This document shows positions 42,320 through 52,490 of a stretch of DNA of 64,000 bases, one piece after another. The stretch covers positions 1,497,497 to 1,561,496 of the forward strand of contig CAUJNA010002112.1 in NCBI GenBank assembly GCA_963377175.1, written 5' to 3'. Made by a program: the position numbers and the translations under genes. Under the pieces are notes generated by a model. The model saw only the letters and a program-made list of their open reading frames with translations. It was not told where the DNA came from and did not search any database. Source of the stretch: Effrenium voratum. Its lineage: Eukaryota; Sar; Dinophyceae; Suessiales; Symbiodiniaceae. Position 1 is the first letter of the stretch. Every line of letters starts with the position of its first letter.

Positions 42320-44988
42320 CTTTCTGCCCTTGCCACCCTGGTTCTCCTGTTTGCCAGTTGCTGGAGCCGCATCCTTCCGCCTGACTTCATCATCGACTTG
42401 ACCGATCTCTCCTTCATGTCGAGCATCAGGTCTTCCCGATCCGCCTTGATCTGATGGTCGATCAACGCCAATAAGAATTCATACGTCTTCTGAGGATGCT
42501 TGTCCGGTAGTCTATGGTAGGCATTGAGGCCGAACTCCATCTTCTTGCTCCCTTTGATCTTCCTGTAAAGGATGTCTCTGAGAGCCAGTTTACTGGGTCT
42601 GTCCTCGCTCCTCATCTTCAGCAGCAAATCATACCATTTGTTCCTGAACATAACCAAGTTCTTGTCTCCAGGAAAGTCAAGGTTGAATAGATGCTCGATG
42701 TGGTAGACAAGATCCGTTCTATCGGATGTTCTGAATGATTGCATAACCAATGCCACCAACTCTCGTCCCTTCACGATCACCCCTTGTTGATGTCGTAGTT
42801 CCGAGTGCCGCGTAGCGTCGAGGTACACGTCTTTGGCTTCGTCAGGTGCTTGTTTCAACATGTTCTGCATGCCCATGGCCATCTTAATATCTATCGTAGC
42901 AAATCTGTCGCCACCTGAATCGCTAAGCAAATTCAGGTCTGGGTTCAACCCAAGAGCCTGTTCCAACCATTTCGTCCATGCATCGGTATCTGGATCTGCA
43001 CATGCGCTCAGAACATTCATCAGCAGTTGCATCTTCCAGGTGTCAAGTTGATGGATCTTTGGCCAGGCCGGAATAGATACTCTCTCGGCCTCTTTCCTCG
43101 AGATTCTCGGTCGATCATTCTTGATCTCTCGGTCATCTCTCGATCTCCTTCGTCTCCTCCGTGTCCGATCGTCATCTTCCTCCTCTTCTTCTTCCTCGTC
43201 TTCTTCATCTCCTTCGTCGTCGTCATCCTCATCCTCATCATCGGGTGGATCATCCGGAGGTCCTCCTCCGCCACCAGCGAGGCTCAACTGACGTCGACTT
43301 GCTCCCTGCCCATTCCCATTAGGCGGGAATCCACCGTAATCCAATGGGGGCGTAGTACCGTTGTTTCCCCCTCCATCGCCGCCACCAGTCGCAGTGGTGG
43401 ATTGTGGGACATGTCCGACAACCCCTTGCATCTGGGATAGGTGTACATCGATCATTGGATCACCGAAAGACGGAAAGAGAATCGAACCCGGCATCAGCGA
43501 CGAATTAGGGATCTGATTTGAAGACGATGACGGGACTGACCCAGCCACCTTCTTGTCTACCCTAGTTGAATTAGCTTGGGTTCCTCCCTCAGCGCGTTTC
43601 ACTACTGCTCGTTCACGATGTCCATCTTTGCTGCTGGAGGCTTCCTGTGTCTCCAGCTTCTTGTTTGCACGTAGTTCCTCGTTGTCAGCATCGAGTTGGC
43701 GTACAAAACTCTCTTCTTGCTTGAGCGTCGCCTCTCTTTCTTTCAGTTGTCCCTGAAGCTCATGCATCTCTTCGAGGTACTCATCGTACATTCCCTTAGC
43801 TGTCAATCTCCAGTACTCAGCCTCCTTCGACTTCTCGTCCATCGTGCACCGTTCTTCTTGTTTTTCTTCTTTGACCTGGGCTAACTCCAAGATCGCATCT
43901 TGACGATGACCACCTTCGACAGCAATCATCTGGTCCTTCATCGACACGTCGGATTCATACTGTTTGACGATCTCTTCCTTCTCGCGAAGCAAGCAATCTG
44001 CTCTCTTCGATTCTTGTTCCGCAAATACTGTAACGTCATTCAGTCTCGCCATCAGCTGTTCCCTGGAGTCCTCCATAGAGTACGTCTCGGGGCGCTTGAC
44101 GAGTGCGTGCTCCAACTGTGATTTCAGACTTTGGACCATCTCCTCCTCGTTGAACTTCTCGATAGATGTAGACGATTCGATGCCTCTGATTTGTTGCTGA
44201 TAAACTGATATCTGCTGTGAAGCTTCACGGTGTATCTGATTTGCACGTATAGCTGATTCCTGCGCGGCCGACTTCTCGCTTGCCATGTAGGATTTCATCA
44301 ATGCAATCTCCCGCTTCTGCTCCATGATAGTTCCTTCAGCTTGTCTCATCTGTTGCATTATAATATTCGACTCCATGTCTTTCTTCTCCCCGTACTGAAA
44401 TGCGTTCATTTCCACCTTGCGCATCTGTTGGGCTTCTTCCTCAAACTTGCGCCATGCCTCAGCCATGTGGTGTTGGTGGTGACTCACTAGATGTCCCGAC
44501 TGCTTGCTGGCAATCTCGCATCGTCTCTCCAGCTCTTGGATCCGGATGGTGCTTCCATAATCTTCTTGATGAAGATTCGCCATTGCTGCCGACATTTCAT
44601 CAAGTGTCTTTTGATATTCCCCGATCTCCACCTCCATCTTATTCTTCTCTTTGATCGCGGCGCGAAACTCCGCACTGGTGGGTGATTTTGACCTCCCACC
44701 CTTCGATGTCGATCTCACGCCCTTCTGCGACGTCCGTGGTGTCGCAGGCGAAGATGATGATCTTCTCGGTGGGGATTCTCTTTTCTTCGACTCCTGATGA
44801 ACATCGATCTGCTTCCATGATCTTGTGGGAGTAGATATGTCGCTGAATAGCGCGGAACCTCCGCTCCCAGGTTCATCCTGTGAATCTGCAATCATATCCA
44901 TCACCGCAGGAAGAGCCATCAATCCATTGGATCCCTCTGAGCTGCTGTTCCCAAAAGTTGCAGTACTTGGGCTCGCCGAAGACGCCAT
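42151..44988 (-). CDS. gag: Gag
   Basis: 945 codons; the ATG at 44988 lies 98 nt after the 5' LTR. Residues 100-445 are a long coiled coil rich in Glu, Lys, Gln and Met. Residues 480-575 are a Gly/Pro/Ser linker, 578-620 a run of Asp/Glu then Arg, and 640-865 resemble the helical gag core of copia-like elements (IPAWPKIHQLDTWKMQLL onwards). Gag forms the particle that holds element RNA. In the last 55 codons the Gag frame loses protein-like character while the -1 frame becomes Lys/Gly-rich and leads into zinc fingers, as expected past a frameshift site. Much longer than typical copia Gag. Confidence 0.88.
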   Translation of the reverse strand: MASSASPSTATFGNSSSEGSNGLMALPAVMDMIADSQDEPGSGGSALFSDISTPTRSWKQIDVHQESKKRESPPRRSSSSPATPRTSQKGVRSTSKGGRSKSPTSAEFRAAIKEKNKMEVEIGEYQKTLDEMSAAMANLHQEDYGSTIRIQELERRCEIASKQSGHLVSHHQHHMAEAWRKFEEEAQQMRKVEMNAFQYGEKKDMESNIIMQQMRQAEGTIMEQKREIALMKSYMASEKSAAQESAIRANQIHREASQQISVYQQQIRGIESSTSIEKFNEEEMVQSLKSQLEHALVKRPETYSMEDSREQLMARLNDVTVFAEQESKRADCLLREKEEIVKQYESDVSMKDQMIAVEGGHRQDAILELAQVKEEKQEERCTMDEKSKEAEYWRLTAKGMYDEYLEEMHELQGQLKEREATLKQEESFVRQLDADNEELRANKKLETQEASSSKDGHRERAVVKRAEGGTQANSTRVDKKVAGSVPSSSSNQIPNSSLMPGSILFPSFGDPMIDVHLSQMQGVVGHVPQSTTATGGGDGGGNNGTTPPLDYGGFPPNGNGQGASRRQLSLAGGGGGPPDDPPDDEDEDDDDEGDEEDEEEEEEEDDDRTRRRRRRSRDDREIKNDRPRISRKEAERVSIPAWPKIHQLDTWKMQLLMNVLSACADPDTDAWTKWLEQALGLNPDLNLLSDSGGDRFATIDIKMAMGMQNMLKQAPDEAKDVYLDATRHSELRHQQGVIVKGRELVALVMQSFRTSDRTDLVYHIEHLFNLDFPGDKNLVMFRNKWYDLLLKMRSEDRPSKLALRDILYRKIKGSKKMEFGLNAYHRLPDKHPQKTYEFLLALIDHQIKADREDLMLDMKERSVKSMMKSGGRMRLQQLANRRTRVARAERGNPADLMLLLYSQKPRQRATLARTASPTVPATEARVRAEARITPAGTTSNRRRGA
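42313..42319 (-). promoter_or_regulatory. Programmed -1 frameshift heptamer GGGAAAC
   Basis: In the gag frame the codons read AGG GGA AAC, giving G GGA AAC in the correct X XXY YYZ phase. Slipping by -1 enters the frame that runs into the zinc fingers and integrase. GGGAAAC is a proven retroviral slip site type. It lies inside the 328-nt window between the last stop of the pol frame (42479-42481) and the gag stop. A downstream pseudoknot was not established. Confidence 0.75.
42934..42960 (-). promoter_or_regulatory. Bulged hairpin copy 1
   Basis: Sense CAGG, bulged C, TCT, bulged T, GGG, loop TTGAA, CCC, AGA, CCTG. Seven outer pairs. The loop departs from the consensus, so this may be a divergent copy or a coincidence. 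Confidence 0.45.
43528..43547 (-). promoter_or_regulatory. Bulged hairpin copy 2
   Basis: Sense TGGC, bulged T, GGG, loop TCAGT, CCC, GTCA. One G-U wobble in the outer stem. It encodes GSVP between the coiled coil and the Gly-rich linker of Gag. Confidence 0.6.
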
Positions 44989-45069
44989 TGTACTGTGTAG
45001 ATTATCGTTCCTTTATTGTCCCTGTACCCGCAATAAACCAGCTGTCTCCCTGTCCAGTGTAGAGCTTGT
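44989..45069 (-). other. 5' leader of the retrotransposon
   Basis: Short untranslated leader between the primer-binding site and the gag ATG. No hairpin of the dispersed family was found in it. Confidence 0.7.
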
Positions 45070-45086
45070 CGTTACGGCTGATAACC
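45070..45086 (-). promoter_or_regulatory. Candidate primer-binding site
   Basis: Sense GGTTATCAGCCGTAACG abuts the 5' LTR. It is not complementary to a tRNA CCA end. Its complement ends CTGATAACC, which fits an anticodon loop (C32 U33, anticodon GAU, A37 A38) plus the first two bases of the 3' stem. Drosophila copia similarly primes from a half tRNA cut in the anticodon region, with a site starting GGTTAT. Confidence 0.5.
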
Positions 45087-45437
45087 TGTCAAGAGACGGC
45101 AAGGTGACGTCCCGTGGGACGCTATGCACCGAACCCTCCAGCTGTAATACCAACCACGTAGAAAGGTGTATACGGACGATGCCGTTATAGCCGAACCCGT
45201 GTAAACGTTGTAAGGGAGAAGGAATGATAGTTACAACAATGGTCCTGACAAATGCAGCGCAAGCGAGATGTTTTCCGCTCTCAATGCCGATCACGTATGT
45301 ATGCAGCTACACATCAGATCTTGAACCTCAATTGTGTCTTGAGCCAAATGGCGATCAATGGAACTTGTTAAGCAACACCAACATGGACCTCAGAACAGCT
45401 ACCCAATTTTCGGCACGGGGCCTAGAGGGTTTTAACA
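45087..45437 (-). repeat. 5' LTR
   Basis: 351 bp. It differs from the 3' LTR at about four positions (three clustered near 45205-45214, one near 45240) and by one T in a T run near 45410. It carries the same spliced-leader-like 15-mer. Confidence 0.95.
45338..45352 (-). promoter_or_regulatory. Dinoflagellate spliced-leader relic in the 5' LTR
   Basis: Sense GCCATTTGGCTCAAG, about 85 nt into the LTR, where the transcript start or trans-splice site would be expected. It is preceded by GATC and followed by ACACAATTG. Confidence 0.7.
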
Positions 45438-45442
45438 CAAAG
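45438..45442. repeat. Target site duplication CAAAG (right)
   Basis: Matches 27330-27334. Confidence 0.92.
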
Positions 45443-45896
45443 GGAGACAAAGGGAGACAAATGAATCCGTCCACCCAGAGAGGCATCCAGGCTGGGAGAC
45501 AACGGGAGACAAATAAAGGGAGACAAAGGGAGACAAATCAATCCGTCCACCCACGAGATGGGAGACAAATGAAGGGGAACCAAGGGAGACAAGTGAATCC
45601 GTCCGCCTGGAGAGCCGTGACAGACATCCAGGCTGGGAGACAAGGGGAGCCAAATGAAGGGAGACAAAGGGAGACAAGTGAAACTGTCCACCCAAAGAGC
45701 CGTCAGGCATCCAGGCTGGGAGACAACGGGAGACAAATGAAGGGAGACAAAGGGAGACAAGTGAATCACATCCAGGCTGGGAGACAACGGGAGACAAATG
45801 AAGGGAAACAAAGCCCAGAGAGCCGTGCCAGACAAATGAAGGGAGACAAAGGGAGACAAATGAATCCGTCAGGCAAATGGAGGGAGAGGGAGACAA

Positions 45897-46395
45897 ATGA
45901 ACCCGTCCGCCGGGAGAGCCGGGACAACCCCAGGTGCCAAGAGCACCACTGGGTATCTCAGCGTAAGGTTCGTTGAACATCCTCGAAGAATCGATAGAGG
46001 ATTTAACTCCAGCGTGATTCACGTTTGTTTCACCGGGGGGTTAACAGAGCCTTCTCGTAGCTGAAGCCGCGCACCGCAGCGCACCGCTATCGTCAGCTCG
46101 GGACCGCAACTGATAACGAGGCACTGAACGAACAGACAGGGTGTAGCCAACGATAGACAAGGAAGACGACCCACCACGAGCCCAAGCGAAATCGAAGTCC
46201 AGATGAAGGGCAGACAGAGGAGGACCCTGTCCCCAACATCCACAAGACAAGGAATGACCGAAGCCAGGGCCAAAGCCGAAGGCAAACCAGACCCCGCCAA
46301 AAGGACAGAACCGCGGGAAGTGAAGGAAACCGCGGAGCGTGAGTGCCACACATCCAGGCTGGGAGACAACGGGAGACAAATGAATCCGTCCACCC
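45897..46395. repeat. Duplicated unique segment, right copy
   Basis: Same orientation as 26776-27290, with scattered substitutions and a deletion of about 29 bp. The divergence is greater than that between the LTRs, so this duplication is older than the insertion. Confidence 0.85.
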
Positions 46396-47466
46396 AGAGA
46401 GCCGTGCCAGGCATCCAGGCTGGGAGACAACGGGAGACAAATAAAGGGAGACAAAGGGAAACAAATGAATCCGTCCACCCACAGAGATGGGAGACAAATG
46501 AAGGGGAACCAAGGGAGACAAGTGAATCCGTCCGCCTGGAGAGCCGTGACAGACATCCAGGCTGGGAGACAACAGGAGCCAAATGAAGGGAGACAAAGGG
46601 AGAAAAGTGAATCTGTCCACCAAAAAAACAGTGCCAGGCATCCAGGCTGGGAGACAACGGGAGACAAATGAAGGGAAACAAAGGGGTGCCAGACATCCTG
46701 GGAGACAAAGGTAGACAAATGAACCCGTCCACCCAGAGAGCCGCGCCAGGCATCCAGGCTGGGAGACAACGGGAGACAAATGAAGGGAGACAAAGGGAGA
46801 CAAATGAACCCGTCCACCCAGAGAGCCGTGCCAGGCATCCAGGCTGGGAGACAACGGGAGAAATCAAGGGAGACAAAGGGAGACAAATGAACCCGTCCAC
46901 CCAGAGAGCCGTGCCAGGCATCCAGGCTAAGAAAGAACGGGAGACAAATGAAGGGGACAAAGGGAGACACATGAACCCGTCCACCCAGAGACAACGGGCG
47001 ACAAATGAAGGGAGACAAAGGGAGACAAGTGAATCTGTCCACCCAGGCATCCAGGCTGGGAGACAACGGGAGACAAATGAAGGGAGACAAATGGAGACAA
47101 ATGAACCCGAGCCGCGCCAGGCATCCAGGCTGGGAGACAAATGAAGGAGACAAAGGGAGACAAATGAACCCGTCCACCCAGAGAGCCGTGCCAGGCATCC
47201 AGGCTGGGAGACAACGGGAGACAAATGACAAAGGGAGACAAATGAACCCGTCCACCCAGACTGGATCATCCAGGCTGGGAGACAACGGGAGACAAATGAA
47301 GGGAGACAAAGGGAGACAAGTGAACCCAGGGAGACAAACGAACGCGTCCACCCAGAGAGCCGTGCCAGGCATCCAGGCGGGGAGACAACGGGAGACAAAT
47401 GAAGGGAGACACAGGGAGACAAATGAACCCGTCCACCCAGAGAGCTGTGCCAGGCATCCAGGCTAG

Positions 47467-50400
47467 GGCTTGGCAACAGGCGAGCCACCTTAAATGAATT
47501 TAGAACCCCTCACAGTAAACTGTTTGGGGAATGATTGCTGAGTGTCGGCTTTGAAAAACAAAAGGTTGATACTTGTTGGGAAGACGCAAATATTTTAAAA
47601 CAAAAAATGGTTGCCCACACTTTACACCTTACACTTTTTCTTTTCCGCTTCTTCTTTTTGTCCGCGTCCTACCAATTTGGTTGCACGTGTATGAAGCTTC
47701 GTTGAAGTTTGGCAACAATTTGAAGCTTCAAGTTTGGCTTCTATTTTGAAAAGAAGTTGACAGTTGAGTCCAGCAACACACGGGTTTGAATCTCTCAAAC
47801 GAGCTCGGGATCTTGTTTTTGTCAGTTACACTCAAGGCAGTCCAGCCATTTTGTCTCATGTTGCAACATAGGAAACAGCACTGCTGACCAAGCTTTGGTT
47901 CTACGGGGGTTCCCTCTTGTGAAAAGCTTGAAAAAGTCTGGCTTTCTGTTTTTTGTCTCAAATTGAAGGTAGCCTGCAATTGGATGTGTGTGTGTGTTCT
48001 ATTGGTGGCTTGAATCCGTTCGGAAGTCTTGTACATGCGTGCTTTTGAGATGAAATGGAGTTTGACGTGCCAACTTTCTTGCCCAAGGTTTTTTGCTGCC
48101 TCACAGTGCTTCCCAATGCCTTGCTGCAGCACTGGTTGCTTTTCTTGGTTGGGAGGCAGCTTTTCTGACAGAAATTTCCAAGAAGACTCCGCCAAAGCTC
48201 AACCCAAAATGATTCCAGAACATCCCAGCAAGCAACCGGACACGTCAAATTGGCAATTACACGAATGTGTCTGAAAGGAGTCATCTAACATACTATGTGG
48301 TTCTGTCAAGGAATGCAGGGTAAACGGAACATATTCTGGACGCTTGTCAAAATCTATGTTTGCTTTGTGTCAGCGTGAATGGCATCTTCCTCGTCCCCCA
48401 CTGGCTCACCTCCCACCCTTCCCGGCCTGAACCGTCTCTCCTCCCTTGCCGATGAGAGCCCGAATCTGGACCTATCTCCGAGCCAAGGTAGCATTGAACA
48501 AGTGTGCTCATGAGGTCTTGGAAAGTGATAGGATCGGCCGCAAGCACGCAGCATGGCACGTCAAACGAAACGTCAAGAAAGCGACTTCTTGCTGCATATT
48601 GCCCGAGGGCTCGGCAGCTTCCATCTTGATGACCTTAAAGCGACCCGGATCCACGCCGGGCGGCGCCTCAAGCCGGAATGTGCGCAGAAGCATGGGATCG
48701 CTAAAAACTGACTTGACTGTCCGAATTTCGCTGGAACAGGCAAACTACAACAAGCCACGTGACATTGTCCATTAATCTAACACTGAGCGTCCCCGAGTAA
48801 ACCAATGAGGCCAATTGTGGACAAACATTCAAGGAGCAGCACGAGCGTCTCCGGCTGCCTCGTTCCTTTTTGCCGGAAAACGTCTCTGGCCGCCCGAGGG
48901 TGGCAAAGTCCTGTCTCAACCAGATCCCGATCTCCAGCATCGTCACGCGGGCGAATGGCATTTGGGCGGGAGGTAAAATAAAGCTGTTGGGCACGAGTTC
49001 CTGTGCAAGAAGGCTTTCCTCTCAGGCTCCCTTTTTGTTGAACGTCCAGAATCGGGGGGCATAGACGCCCATCTGTCCATGTCGTGTCTTGGTGAGGAAT
49101 CACCCTTCCACTGCTTCTTGGGTCGCTTGCTCGTTCAATGCAAAGGCCGTTTCGCTGTGTCCAGCACCGCATGAACAAGGAATGCTGGTGTACAAATAGG
49201 GTTCACCTCCAACTGCTTTCTTGTGGTGAACAAAACTGAAAATCCGCCGACCCCATGCCTCGTCCGGAATGGACCATGCTTTCGGCATGGGGGCGGTGTG
49301 TTCTGTGTTGCTTCTGTTGATATGTTTTCTATAAGTTTAATGTGAATAAAATTGTGTATATATGTATGTATGTCCCTTGGGTTCCCTCCCGCTCTCCCTC
49401 TTATCCGCCATCCATTGCGTCCATCCATCCAGCCCGCGCGGCGGACATGCGAGGCCGGCGCCGGAGCACGAAAATATTTGCCAGAGCCGGGGTCTACTCC
49501 TGCTGCTTTGACAGGAGGGGTCATTTGGCCACAAGAGCCCATGAGCCCGAACGGCTCGGAGTCTGCGCGTTGTCCCTCGAACGATTATCTACTGAACACC
49601 TGGGCAAAGGCAGATCTGCAATTGAAACTTGGTATTCTAGATATGGTGCCCAAGACTTGTCTCTCATACTGTTGGTGGCCAAAACCAGGAGAGAGGTTCG
49701 AGGCGGATCTCTTTGGCACAATCCGAACACCTCGAGTGGCTTAGTGATGCCCACGCTCCAAATTCTTCATGCGGCCTTTGCCACATGCACAAATCACAAC
49801 TCTCATGCGCAGCTTCATGCGAGCAGCTGAAGCCTCAGCGTCGTCGCAGTCCAAGAAATGGTTCCAACCCTGAAGAGGCTCTGCATTTCTTCTCGTCAAG
49901 CAACACGGAGACCTTTGCGATTGAAGATTGGCGCTTGGATGCTAGTATCAGTTCAGAACAAATCGTTGTAATATTGCTGTGATGCAGAACAGTCGGCAAG
50001 AACACCCCGCTCATCGGTGTGTTGTGCGTGTTCGCTCCCTGCATAAACGTTCCATGCCTTGCAATCCACACCTTGGGTACCTGGCTAATCTAAAGCAACA
50101 TGTTCGCTCACTTCCTGGTTGGATGTATGGGGCGGTCAACCTTTGCTGGCTCGGGGTTGCAGTTGCGACTGGACACACTCGAGCGCGTAATGCGTCTTGC
50201 CTGGCTCACACAAAACGCTAGCGGAGAAATCATAGAAAGCTGACCAGCCCTCCCCGTGTTGCACCACTGACTGTTCCAACACGAACACCTCCCGTAGGCC
50301 CGTAGGCCGTAGGCGTAATTTGGCTGTTCCCCAGTCAAACGGCTGTCAGCATTAACTTGTATCGCTGGGCCAACAATAGAGTACAACAGTGTGAAACACA

Positions 50401-51610
50401 TGTGTTGTAAAAGCCACTTCAACAAAGTCAACAGTCAACATATTCTTGTCACTGGTTCCCCCCCCCTCAAACCAAAACACCAGAAAAGCAACAACTTGAC
50501 ATGTGTATATCTACATATATTACTTCAAAGCAGCCTGTGCATGTGACGCTGGAAGCCTCCGACCCAGGCAACCTCTGGACCTCAGCTCTGGCCCCTCCGA
50601 ACCGGGCACGCGACCTTCACGAGAGCACCCCGCAAGGCATGGGGCACGCGGTGCCGCCGCTGCCTCGCGTGCGAGCCGAGCAGGCCAAACGAGCCAGCGG
50701 TGATGGCTGGACCAAGGCCAAGGTTCCAAGGGAATTTGGAGCTGGACCGTGGGGTCTGCGGTGTCAGGGAAGGGCTTTCTGGTAAGTACGGCCCGGAACT
50801 TGTTGGTTGGCTGACAAAACTATCATAACTTTGCCCGAGTGGTTTGCATTGGTTCCCAAGTCAGATCGACTTCCCACTAAGCCCGGCACCGTGCATGACC
50901 CGCTGGAAGTCGTCGAGGGGGCTCTCCGGCGTGAGCCTCAACGGGGAGCGAAGTTCCCTGTACCGGGGGGGCTGTGTGATGTAGCCAGGGGACTCTATAC
51001 AACTCACCGGCCAATAAGGGCCTCCCACCGTGGCAACTTAACCAATATGGTCTGAAGTACCTTACTACCAACTACGCAACATGCAACCAAGCTTTAGGTC
51101 GGTGACGCCTGCCTTCAAACTCACGATTAATTTGGGGTGTCCCGAACTTTGACTCAGAACTATCTTTGTTCAACTTACGGTAGTGACCCCAGATTTCCTT
51201 ACGACATGGGGGGTTGAGCATCACCTGCACTTGCCTCATGTCACCTTTAAAAATACTGTCCGATTGGCTATCGAGTAAACCAACTGTGCGCTTGCTCCTT
51301 AGAAGCAAATCGCAAGCGCCATACTTTGTGCGAGAGTGAGCTAGAATCTTAAATGCAATTTCCAGTGCAAGCAACACCATCCCTTCCAGAAATAAATAAT
51401 TCATATGTCTTCTTGGCTGCTCGTGCCAACCGCTTTCCTTCCCCGTCCAGTCACTAGATTCGGCTCAAGGCGCCCCGGGTACCAGTCGGGGTTCGCGTAA
51501 ATGCCGTCGGACTTGGCCCAGGAGATCTCCTGGCATAGGAAAGCGTCGGATCGATGAAGGGTCCACTTTGCAGTTGAGAGAATGCCGGGATGAAGCAGGA
51601 AATTTGTGTG
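47467..51610. other. Unique sequence, no gene recognised
   Basis: Frames of up to 162 codons (49342-49830, plus) show no recognisable motif. A short TATATGTATGTATG tract lies near 49355. No splice-bounded exon could be supported. Confidence 0.3.
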
Positions 51611-51681
51611 TATGTATACTATGTATATATATATATGCATATATATATATATATACGTATGCATATATATATATATATACC
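51611..51681. repeat. (TA)n tract with internal GCATAT symmetry
   Basis: Alternating TA with TGCATA and TACGTATGCA interruptions; strongly self-complementary. Confidence 0.9.
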
Positions 51682-52201
51682 GCTGGAAATGTTCAAGTTA
51701 AAGGCTTGGAGACGACAGGTCCAGGGGGCAAACGATTCCAGAGGAAGCTGTTCTCCCAAAAAGATGTTGGGAGACTCTACGACAGTTGACCGGTTGCTTC
51801 CAGGCATTGTGCGGGGATGTAATCTTCTATGATTGCACCTACCATCGTGAAACCCCAGCAGAGGCGGTGCAGTGTCCAGCTGATCCAACGCAAGCAACAA
51901 ATGGAAATCAAGGCGGTTCTTGTGCAAGCAATGTTGATGATTCCATCAAAGTGATGCTGGAGGTACGGCTCAGTTGCCGAAGGCTTGCAATTGGTAGCAA
52001 GCACACAGTAGGGAATGAAATGGTGTTGCCCCCATCTTCAAGAATGCTTGCCCCAAACGGCGACCCCTTCCTATTTTCAGCCTCACAGACGAAACATGTG
52101 TTCCCAGGATTCTCTCGAGGAAGTGCCAAGACTATCTTGGGGAAGTCCTCAACAGCCTAGGAAATTGAAGGAAACCTATAAGAAATATGTGCTCTTTTTT
52201 T
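51682..52201. other. Unique sequence, no gene recognised
   Basis: Ends in a T run that abuts the TTTAA target of the next element. No motif recognised. Confidence 0.35.
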
Positions 52202-52206
52202 TTTAA
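52202..52206. repeat. Target duplication TTTAA (left)
   Basis: Repeated at 54869-54873 directly outside the terminal inverted repeats. The left copy is preceded by a T run, so the core could be only TTAA. Confidence 0.6.
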
Positions 52207-52218
52207 CAGGGTCGTTTC
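52207..52218 (+). repeat. Left terminal inverted repeat
   Basis: CAGGGTCGTTTC, mirrored at 54857-54868. Confidence 0.65.
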
Positions 52219-52490
52219 AACAATACAAATACAACATACCGAATCGTATCGTTGCGTATTGCGAGCTATCGGTATCGAAAAGCAAGTATCGCAACCTCAC
52301 ATCGTATCGAAGACTATCGCTGCAAATCGTTTTGAATCATACCGATTTGTATCGGTATCGGTTGGGGTTTGCTTTGAGGGGCCCTTTGGGGCCAGAAGGG
52401 CGGCAGCCAGCTGCTGCTGTGCTGGTGGCTGCCTGGCACGGGAGGCGCTGGAAAACAGACTGAGACTGCTTCAAGCCGATTCCATGTTGA

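Larger units (their letters stand above)
27335..45437 (-). mobile_element. Complete 18.1-kb Ty1/copia-class LTR retrotransposon
   Basis: Flanking LTRs begin TGTT and end GACA in sense, carry a CAAAG target duplication, and differ at about four bases plus one T indel in 350. Sense order: gag, pol with protease and integrase, reverse transcriptase/RNase H, extra domain, a 2304-codon ORF, polypurine tract. Integrase precedes reverse transcriptase, which is the Ty1/copia order. At 18.1 kb it is far longer than usual copia elements (about 5 kb), mostly because of the 7-kb third ORF and a long gag. High LTR identity points to recent insertion. Three reading-frame breaks in the reverse transcriptase part mean that this copy may be defective or that the sequence carries indel errors. 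Confidence 0.95.
45438..47466. repeat. GGGAGACAAA minisatellite, right arm
   Basis: Units of about 84 bp (for example starting near 46720, 46805, 46889 and 46973) with many internal deletions. Minus-strand frames of 253-489 codons (Ser/Leu/Pro/Cys-rich) and plus-strand Arg/Gln/Glu-rich frames are repeat translations. Confidence 0.92.

Noticed and set aside
35094..43542. GSVP peptides as the repeated unit (a protease cleavage site)
   Set aside because: The encoded peptide varies (GLVP, GSTP, GLNP) and one copy is untranslated, while the RNA hairpin is kept in all; the structural explanation fits better, though cleavage is not excluded for some copies.
46019..47488. 489-codon minus-strand frame in the GGGAGACAAA minisatellite
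   Set aside because: It is periodic with the 84-bp unit and low in complexity, and overlapping long frames exist on both strands.
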